Assembly: GCA_937894185.1 (NCBI GenBank)
Contig: CALCSA010000011.1
Location: 1 to 11,103 of the forward strand
DNA length: 11,103 nucleotides
Reading direction: 5' to 3'
From: an uncultured Clostridia bacterium
GTDB taxonomy: Bacteria; Bacillota; Clostridia; Oscillospirales; Ruminococcaceae
Shown: one piece after another, positions 1 to 4,603 of the stretch
Layout: each line of letters starts with the position of its first letter
Numbering within the stretch: position 1 is the first letter of the stretch
Notes under the pieces: model-generated
Seen by the model: the letters and a program-made list of their open reading frames with translations, nothing else
The model's database searches: none
Told to the model about the DNA's origin: nothing
Position numbers and translations under genes: made by a program

Positions 1-1
1 G

Positions 2-469
2 GCCTTGGAGGTTTATCGGGCAAGCGGCGTGCCCATGAGCGAGTGGCAGCGCCGGTCCAAACAGGGGGAACCCCCCTATCAGATATTCTTTCTGGCTCTC
101 TGCTACCGGGATCGGGAGCTTCTGTACCGGCGCATCGGCCTGCGGGTGGATCATATGCTGGAGCAAGGCCTTCTGGAAGAAGTCAAAGCTCTGCTGGATA
201 AGGGCTATCAAAGCACCGCCATGCAGGCCATCGGCTATAAGGAGCTGGCGGGGTATCTGGCCGGGGAACAGAGTCTGGAAGAAGCTGCGACTCTCAAGCG
301 GCAGACCCGGCGGTACGCCAAGCGGCAGATGACTTGGCTGCGGCGGGAAGAGGGAATCCACTGGCTGGAGGCCGATGCCTTTGACAGCTACAACAGCTTG
401 CTGCAAGCCGCTTTGGATGCTGTAAAGGCAAGCGGCATTACATCCTCTGCATCGGATTTTGAATCATAA
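2..469 (+). CDS. miaA: tRNA dimethylallyltransferase MiaA, C-terminal part (5' end outside window)
   Basis: MiaA transfers a dimethylallyl group from DMAPP to N6 of A37 in tRNAs reading UNN codons, in the cytoplasm. The frame is open from the left edge (first full codon at 2) and gives 155 residues, roughly the C-terminal half of a ~310-residue enzyme. The first residues ALEVYRASGVPMS match the conserved stretch that follows the central RR(A/V) motif of the family. Further family signatures are the MQAIGYKEL segment and the late TRRYAKRQMTWLRR segment, which is basic and contacts tRNA. The P-loop and DMAPP-binding part lie outside the window. The TTG at 5 is an internal Leu codon, not a start. 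The stop at 467-469 is 17 nt before the next gene, whose SD lies in that gap, so co-transcription is likely. Hfq, which follows miaA in many bacteria, is not here. The identification is firm. Confidence 0.95.
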   Translation, partial: ALEVYRASGVPMSEWQRRSKQGEPPYQIFFLALCYRDRELLYRRIGLRVDHMLEQGLLEEVKALLDKGYQSTAMQAIGYKELAGYLAGEQSLEEAATLKRQTRRYAKRQMTWLRREEGIHWLEADAFDSYNSLLQAALDAVKASGITSSASDFES

Positions 470-486
470 TCTCTGGAGGTGGAACC

Positions 487-1713
487 ATGCAGGGCAAATG
501 GGTCGAAAAACTGGTTGCCTCCATGCTGATTCTCTTTCTGCTTTGCTATGTGGGCTTTCAGGCCACACGATATTTTGGCAAATCAGTGAAAACCGAGACG
601 GCGTATTCCTACACCGTGGCCCAAACCATCAACGCGCAGGCCCTTGTGTTCCGGGATGAAATGGTGCTGACCGAAACAGGAAGCGGCATTCAAAGCTGCC
701 TGTACGATGACGGGGAGCGGGTTCTGGTGGGGCAGCCTGTGGTGGAGTACCTCTCCTCGGCAGGGGGTGGGGGAAACCGAAGCCGCCTGCGGCAAACGGA
801 ATGGGAAATCGCCATGCTGGAGGAAGCTCAAAACACCTCCCTGAGCCACTTTTCCAACGCCGAGGCTCTGGGCCGGGACCTGAAGCAGCAGCTGGGCTAT
901 CTGGTGAGGATGTCCGCCTCCGGCCGCTTTGACGATGTGGAGAGCCTGCGACCTGCCTTGGTCTCCCTCCTCAACAAGCGGCAGATTGCCACCGGAAAGG
1001 AGCAAAACTTTCAAAGCAGAATTGACAGCCTTTTCCGGGAGCTGGAATCCCTGCGCTTGGCAACAGGTCAGGATATCAACATGGTGATCAAGACCCCCAC
1101 TTCCGGCTACTTTGCCAAGCCCATCGATGGATTGGAAAGCCTGCTTCCTCTGGACATCCCCCGAGACGCCGATCTGGATGAGCTGTTGGAGCTGCTGGAA
1201 AATCCGCCGGTGGTCCGCACTCAACCCGGTTCGGGCAGAATTGTCACCAGCCAGAACTGGTATGTGGCGGCAAAGGTGGAAAAATACGATGTTCAATGGG
1301 TGCGGGAGGGTCAAACCCTCACCCTGCAATTTGAAACTATACCGGGAATCCCCGCCACCGTCAGCCGGGTGCTCACCTCCAACGAGAGCGAGGAAGCGGT
1401 GCTGGTTATCCATTGCAACTACGTGGGGGCCGACACCATCAACCTGCGTCAGGCTCCTGTCAAGCTGATGTTCAGCCAGCATACCGGCCTGCGGGTGGAC
1501 AGCGCCTTCCTTCGTTTTCAGGAAGGGGAGCAGGGGGTATTCGTGCTGGAAAACAACGTAGTCCGTTTTAAAAAGCTCGATCCCATCTACGAAGAAGCGG
1601 GCTTTCTGCTTTCCCAGCAGCCGGTGGACCCTTACGACACCACCACCCTGCGGCAGTACGATCAAATTATTACGAAGGGAACGGAGCTGGAAGATGGAAA
1701 AATTATCGAATAA
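487..1713 (+). CDS. HlyD-like membrane-anchored periplasmic-adaptor-type protein
   Basis: The 408-residue product has a short N-terminal cytoplasmic stub and one hydrophobic segment (about residues 9-27), so most of it should lie outside the membrane. Residues ~60-90 (with GERVLVGQPV) look like the first half of a lipoyl/barrel-sandwich hybrid. Residues ~98-192 are a charged, Leu-rich helical stretch of hairpin type. The second lipoyl half is at ~203-215 (TPTSGYFAKPIDG), and beta-rich segments follow (~255-365). This is the plan of HlyD/MacA-type adaptors, but divergent. No ABC transporter or outer-membrane partner is adjacent. The start is set by GGAGGT at 475-480, 7 nt before ATG 487. The last 20 nt overlap yggS, implying coupled translation. 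Proteins annotated as HlyD-family are known near yggS and sepF in Clostridia (recalled, not checked here). The function is unknown; a role linked to envelope or division is inferred from position only. Confidence 0.72.
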   Translation: MQGKWVEKLVASMLILFLLCYVGFQATRYFGKSVKTETAYSYTVAQTINAQALVFRDEMVLTETGSGIQSCLYDDGERVLVGQPVVEYLSSAGGGGNRSRLRQTEWEIAMLEEAQNTSLSHFSNAEALGRDLKQQLGYLVRMSASGRFDDVESLRPALVSLLNKRQIATGKEQNFQSRIDSLFRELESLRLATGQDINMVIKTPTSGYFAKPIDGLESLLPLDIPRDADLDELLELLENPPVVRTQPGSGRIVTSQNWYVAAKVEKYDVQWVREGQTLTLQFETIPGIPATVSRVLTSNESEEAVLVIHCNYVGADTINLRQAPVKLMFSQHTGLRVDSAFLRFQEGEQGVFVLENNVVRFKKLDPIYEEAGFLLSQQPVDPYDTTTLRQYDQIITKGTELEDGKIIE

Positions 1714-2404
1714 TATTGCCGAGAACGTCAAACGCATCCGGTGGGAACTAGATGAGGCCGCCGTCGCAGCGGGCCGTAAGCCGGAAGAAGTGCAGCTGAT
1801 GGCGGTAACCAAAACCCAGTCGGCCACTCTGGTGAATCTGGCCATCGCTGCCGGCATCGACCTTCTGGGGGAAAACAGAGCTCAGGAGCTGATGGAAAAG
1901 TACGAGGACTACCACAAGGAACACGCCGACATCCACTTTATCGGGCACCTGCAAACCAACAAAGTCAAGCAGGTGGTAGGCAAGGTGAAAATGATCGAAA
2001 GTGTAGGTTCCCTCAAACTTGCCCGGGAAATATCCAAATTCAGCCAGAAGATGGATGTTACGACAGAGGTGTTGGTGCAGATCAACATTGGGGACGAGGA
2101 TACCAAGGGGGGAATCGCACCTTCCCAAGCGGAAGAGCTGATCCGTCAAATGGCTCTTTTGCCCAACATTCAGGTTCAGGGATTGATGGCAATTCCCCCT
2201 ATTTGGAACAGCAGCAGCGAAAATGAGGGCTATTTTGCCCGGATGCATGAGATTTTGGTTGACATAAAGGGCAAAAAAATAGATAATGTCAATATGGAAG
2301 TCCTCTCCATGGGGATGTCCGGTGATTTTGCTGCCGCCATTCGCCATGGTTCCACCTTGGTGCGGCTGGGCTCAGCGATCTTCGGGAGCCGGAACTATCA
2401 ATAA
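1694..2404 (+). CDS. yggS: YggS/PLPBP family pyridoxal-phosphate homeostasis protein (YlmE)
   Basis: This 236-residue protein is a cytoplasmic alanine-racemase-fold PLP carrier of the YggS/YlmE/PLPBP family, involved in vitamin B6 and amino/keto-acid balance without a known catalytic reaction. K40 in the AVTKTQ motif is the expected PLP Schiff-base lysine. Further family signatures are GENRAQE, the IHFIGHLQTNK segment, and the C-terminal LSMGMSGDFAAAI followed by RLGSAIFG, which contact the PLP phosphate. Length is normal for the family. ATG 1694 lies inside the preceding gene, with GGAG at 1683-1686 as SD 7 nt upstream, so translation is probably coupled. In Bacillus the orthologue ylmE also sits directly upstream of sepF, so the location is conserved. 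Identity is secure; why it travels with division genes is not established. Confidence 0.96.
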   Translation: MEKLSNNIAENVKRIRWELDEAAVAAGRKPEEVQLMAVTKTQSATLVNLAIAAGIDLLGENRAQELMEKYEDYHKEHADIHFIGHLQTNKVKQVVGKVKMIESVGSLKLAREISKFSQKMDVTTEVLVQINIGDEDTKGGIAPSQAEELIRQMALLPNIQVQGLMAIPPIWNSSSENEGYFARMHEILVDIKGKKIDNVNMEVLSMGMSGDFAAAIRHGSTLVRLGSAIFGSRNYQ

Positions 2405-2433
2405 GATTACCACTGCGTTCTATCAATGGAGCT

Positions 2434-2439
2434 GGAGGT
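2434..2439 (+). promoter_or_regulatory. Ribosome binding site that fixes the sepF start
   Basis: GGAGGT lies 4 nt before ATG 2444. It supports that start over the in-frame upstream ATG at 2426, which has no SD and would add MELEVF before the conserved SepF N-terminus. Confidence 0.8.
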
Positions 2440-2443
2440 TTTT

Positions 2444-2881
2444 ATGGGCATTGTAGACAAATTTAAGAATTTTATCGGGTATCCCGACGATGACTATTAT
2501 GAGGACGAAGAGGAGATGAATACACTCTCCCCCGAAGCCGAACCGGAGTTTACCGTCACGCGGGATGACAGACGCTCCAACAAAGTGGTGAACATTCATG
2601 CCACCACTCAGCTTCAGGTGGTTCTGGTCAAGCCGGAGCGCTTTGAGGATGCCAGCGGCATTGCCGACCATCTCAACGCCAAGCGGACCATTGTCCTCAA
2701 CCTGGAGCAGGCCAACAAGGATGTCACCCGCCGCCTCATCGATTTTCTTTCCGGCGTTGCGTATGCCAACAACGGCCAGATTAAGCGGGTTGCCAACAGC
2801 ACCTACATCATCACCCCCTACAATGTGGGGATTATGGGCGACCTTTTGGACGAGTTGGAAAGCAATGGTGTGTTCTTCTAA
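2444..2881 (+). CDS. sepF: Cell division protein SepF (YlmF)
   Basis: SepF anchors and bundles FtsZ at the septum in Gram-positive bacteria. The 145-residue product starts MGIVDKFKNFIG, the usual N-terminal amphipathic membrane-binding helix. A short acidic, low-complexity linker follows (about residues 14-35, rich in D, E and Y). The SepF domain runs from about 50 to 135: VVLVKPERFEDA, IADHLNAKRTIVLNLE, then RRLIDFLSGVAYANNG and YIITPYNV, matching the family in order and spacing. The linker is shorter than in many relatives. The ATG at 2444 gives the canonical N-terminus and has a strong SD. The stop codon ends at 2881 and ylmH begins at 2882, so the two are translated back to back. The 39-nt gap after yggS holds the SD and no clear promoter. 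Confidence 0.96.
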   Translation: MGIVDKFKNFIGYPDDDYYEDEEEMNTLSPEAEPEFTVTRDDRRSNKVVNIHATTQLQVVLVKPERFEDASGIADHLNAKRTIVLNLEQANKDVTRRLIDFLSGVAYANNGQIKRVANSTYIITPYNVGIMGDLLDELESNGVFF

Positions 2882-3643
2882 ATGAACCTTTCTCTTTTGG
2901 AAGGGGAGGAAAGGCAGTTTTTGGCACGTCTTTCCGACCTGCACCACATCAGCGAAGAAAAACAAATCGCCCGCTTTACCGCTTTTTGCAACGAGCGCCA
3001 GGGGATGATTGCCCAAGAGTACGCCCGCCAAACGGGATCTAACCATCTTCTGTACGGCGGATACCCCCAGGCCGAGCGAAGGGTCGCGGGCTTTTTTCCG
3101 CTTTGGCAGATTCCGGAGGAGGAGGCCTTTCCCCTTCAGGCTGTCACCCTTTACCTGCCCCGGGGAGCCAATCTTACCCACCGGGATTACCTTGGGTCGC
3201 TGATGTCTCTGGGGTTGACGCGGGAAAGCGTTGGCGATATGATACCCTGCGGGGGACACTGTGTCCTGTTTTTGCTGGACAGCGTGGCCCCTGTCGTGCT
3301 GGAAGACCTGCGTAAGGTGGGTGGAGTGGGTGTCAAGCCGGAGCCGGGGGCGGTGGATTTTGAGCCTCCTGTTCCCGAGTTTCAGGAACTGCGGGGCACG
3401 GTGCCTTCTCTGCGGTTGGACTGTCTGGTTCATCTTGTGACGGGAGCCGCCAGAGAGAAAAGCGCCGGCCTGATCCGGGCCGAGCTGGTAACCCTCAACC
3501 ATCAGCCTGCCACCAATATCTCCCGTAGCTGGGGGCAGGGAGATATTGTCACCATACGGGGATACGGAAAATTCAAGGTGAGCGAAATCGGGCCTCCCAC
3601 CAAAAAGGGACGGTTGCCTGTGGTTTGCCTGAAATATAAATAA
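2882..3643 (+). CDS. ylmH: YlmH family S4-domain RNA-binding protein
   Basis: The 253-residue product has the two-part layout of YlmH: an N-terminal RNA-binding-type domain (about 1-165) with the family signature HRDYLGSLMSLGLTRESVGDM, and a C-terminal S4 domain (about 177-235) with SLRLDCLV, a helix over AAREKSAGLI, and VTLNHQPATN. The S4 domain predicts rRNA or ribosome contact; YlmH-type proteins have been linked to rescue of stalled large subunits in Bacillus, and the locus is a classic division-cluster member. The start codon directly follows the sepF stop, and only weak purine-rich sequence precedes it, so initiation probably depends on ribosomes finishing sepF. YlmG (YggT family), normally between sepF and ylmH, is absent. 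The family call is firm; the molecular role in this organism is inferred. Confidence 0.92.
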   Translation: MNLSLLEGEERQFLARLSDLHHISEEKQIARFTAFCNERQGMIAQEYARQTGSNHLLYGGYPQAERRVAGFFPLWQIPEEEAFPLQAVTLYLPRGANLTHRDYLGSLMSLGLTRESVGDMIPCGGHCVLFLLDSVAPVVLEDLRKVGGVGVKPEPGAVDFEPPVPEFQELRGTVPSLRLDCLVHLVTGAAREKSAGLIRAELVTLNHQPATNISRSWGQGDIVTIRGYGKFKVSEIGPPTKKGRLPVVCLKYK

Positions 3644-3644
3644 G

Positions 3645-3682
3645 GGGCCAATCCGCAGGCTGGATTGCGCCATTACAATCCA
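3645..3682 (+). promoter_or_regulatory. Two mutually exclusive hairpins in the divIVA leader
   Basis: GGATTG (3662-3667) can pair with CAATCC upstream (3649-3654, loop of 7, extendable by GGC 3646-3648 with GCC 3669-3671 around one bulged C) or with CAATCC downstream (3676-3681, loop of 8, plus T3661-A3682). The second form ends where the divIVA SD begins. There is no T-run, so neither is a usual terminator. Regulatory use is a hypothesis. Confidence 0.4.
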
Positions 3683-3689
3683 AAGGGGG
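3682..3689 (+). promoter_or_regulatory. Ribosome binding site that fixes the divIVA start
   Basis: AAAGGGGG lies 8 nt before ATG 3698, which begins the conserved MLTPSDI segment. The in-frame TTG at 3665 is rejected because it adds residues upstream of the family N-terminus and lies inside the hairpin. Confidence 0.7.
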
Positions 3690-3697
3690 AACAAGAC

Positions 3698-4432
3698 ATG
3701 CTGACTCCATCGGATATTCGCAACAGACGGTTTGAGAAGGGCATGGGTGGATACAGGGTCGACGAAGTTCATAGCTTTCTAAACGAGGTGGCCGACCAGT
3801 TTGAGTCCCTTGTGGAGGAAAAAGACGACCTGAACCACAAGCTGGAGATTCTGGCGGAAAAAGTGGAGCAATACCGGGAGGATGAAGATTCTTTGCGGGC
3901 TGCCCTGATTGGAGCGCAAAAGCTGGGGGACAGCGTCATTCGGGACTCCAAGCGCAAGGCGGAGGCCATCATCACCCAAGCCACCCGCAAGGGAGAGGAG
4001 ATGGTGGAGGAGGCCCGGGCCAGCATTGACAAAGAGGCCATGGCTCTCAATCGAATGCAGCTGGAGGTTGCCCGCTTTAAGGAACAGATTCTCACCATGT
4101 ACAAGCAACACATCGAGCTGATTCAGGAAATCCCCGGGGAAGAAGTTTCCGGCAGGGGAAAAGGAGATAAGCCCTTTGTCGCCAACATAGGCGAGACGGT
4201 GGAAATCAAAGCTTCCGGCGAGGAAGAAGTCGCCGAAGGGCCTCAGTTGTCTTTTGTGGCTGCACAGGATGAGCCGGAGGATCAGGAGGCCACCTTGGCC
4301 TTTGAACCTGTGGCAGAAGATGCCGAAGCAGCCGACGAGGCCCAACAGGGGGACTTTCCCCGGCGCAAATCCAAATCGAAATTTGGCACCCTGCGCTTTG
4401 GCGAGGCATACGACCTGACCCGCAAGGAATAA
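3698..4432 (+). CDS. divIVA: DivIVA-domain cell polarity / septum placement protein
   Basis: DivIVA proteins bind curved membrane at poles and septa and recruit partners. The 244-residue product starts MLTPSDIRNRRFEKGMGGYRVDEV, the conserved DivIVA N-domain (shown here in two parts: MLTPSDIRNRRFEK, then GMGGYRVDEV). Two charged coiled-coil stretches follow (about 28-72 and 85-145). Residues ~146-220 are acidic and probably disordered, and the tail has a basic patch (RRKSKSK, 222-228) then FGTLRFGEAYDL. Aligned with B. subtilis DivIVA, the lipid-contact pair F17/R18 falls on M16/G17 here. It is longer than the Bacillus protein (164 residues) because of the extra tail, as in other clostridial forms. 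The gene ends with TAA immediately followed by in-frame TAG. Position between ylmH and ileS is conserved in Bacillota. Identity is firm; target partners are unknown. Confidence 0.94.
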   Translation: MLTPSDIRNRRFEKGMGGYRVDEVHSFLNEVADQFESLVEEKDDLNHKLEILAEKVEQYREDEDSLRAALIGAQKLGDSVIRDSKRKAEAIITQATRKGEEMVEEARASIDKEAMALNRMQLEVARFKEQILTMYKQHIELIQEIPGEEVSGRGKGDKPFVANIGETVEIKASGEEEVAEGPQLSFVAAQDEPEDQEATLAFEPVAEDAEAADEAQQGDFPRRKSKSKFGTLRFGEAYDLTRKE

Positions 4433-4603
4433 TAGCCAAAAGACGACGGTTACCATTCATTTAACCTGCATATACCACAACGGCGCTTTGTGCCTGCGGT
4501 ATCATATCCCTACATACCACGCCTTTTAACTGTGAAGTCAAAGTGCTTTACAGGCAAAGTGGGGCGCGGTAGGGCACTTGACGATAAGGAGAGAACACAT
4601 ACA
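4433..4603 (+). promoter_or_regulatory. Structured ileS leader with four alternately pairing segments; no T-box seen
   Basis: The 171-nt gap before ileS has two copies of ATACCAC (segment 1, 4472-4478; segment 3, 4514-4520) and two partial complements (segment 2, GCGGTAT 4496-4502; segment 4, GCGGTA 4566-4571). Segment 2 can pair with 1 or 3, and segment 3 with 2 or 4. The 3:4 stem extends to TACCACGCC (4515-4523) with GGCGCGGTA (4563-4571), eight Watson-Crick pairs around one A-C mismatch, plus two G-U pairs. Its interior holds a nine-pair hairpin (4530-4538 with 4545-4553; two pairs are G-U; loop CAAAGT). A small hairpin at 4482-4494 sits inside 1:2. GCACTTGA (4574-4581) can compete for 4538-4546. 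This looks like an attenuator-type RNA, but function is unproven. No clear promoter or terminator was found. Confidence 0.5.
4586..4591 (+). promoter_or_regulatory. Ribosome binding site of ileS
   Basis: AAGGAG lies 12 nt before ATG 4604, a slightly long spacing, and 14 nt after segment 4 of the leader. It supports ATG 4604 rather than the in-frame GTG at 4490, which lies in leader hairpin sequence and would add 38 non-conserved residues. Confidence 0.7.

Noticed and set aside
583..1857. Long open frame on the minus strand (424 codons) opposite the HlyD-like gene
   Set aside because: It mirrors well-supported + strand genes in the antisense frame whose stops correspond to sense TTA, CTA and TCA, which are rare here. 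No SD or recognisable domain.
2423..3772. Minus-strand open frame (449 codons) opposite sepF and ylmH
   Set aside because: Antisense shadow of SepF and YlmH, both identified by motif; its length follows from codon bias.
4555..4575. Degenerate T-box core before ileS
   Set aside because: Partial likeness to GUGGNACCGCGG only; the tRNA-acceptor bulge, antiterminator partner and terminator are missing.
4579..4584. TTGACG as a -35 promoter box
   Set aside because: A matching -10 box would fall at the ileS start codon, and the sequence is better explained as leader next to the SD.
4490..4603. N-terminal extension of IleRS from GTG 4490
   Set aside because: The 38 extra residues match nothing in the family, the GTG lies in hairpin sequence, and ATG 4604 has an SD and the usual IleRS N-terminus.
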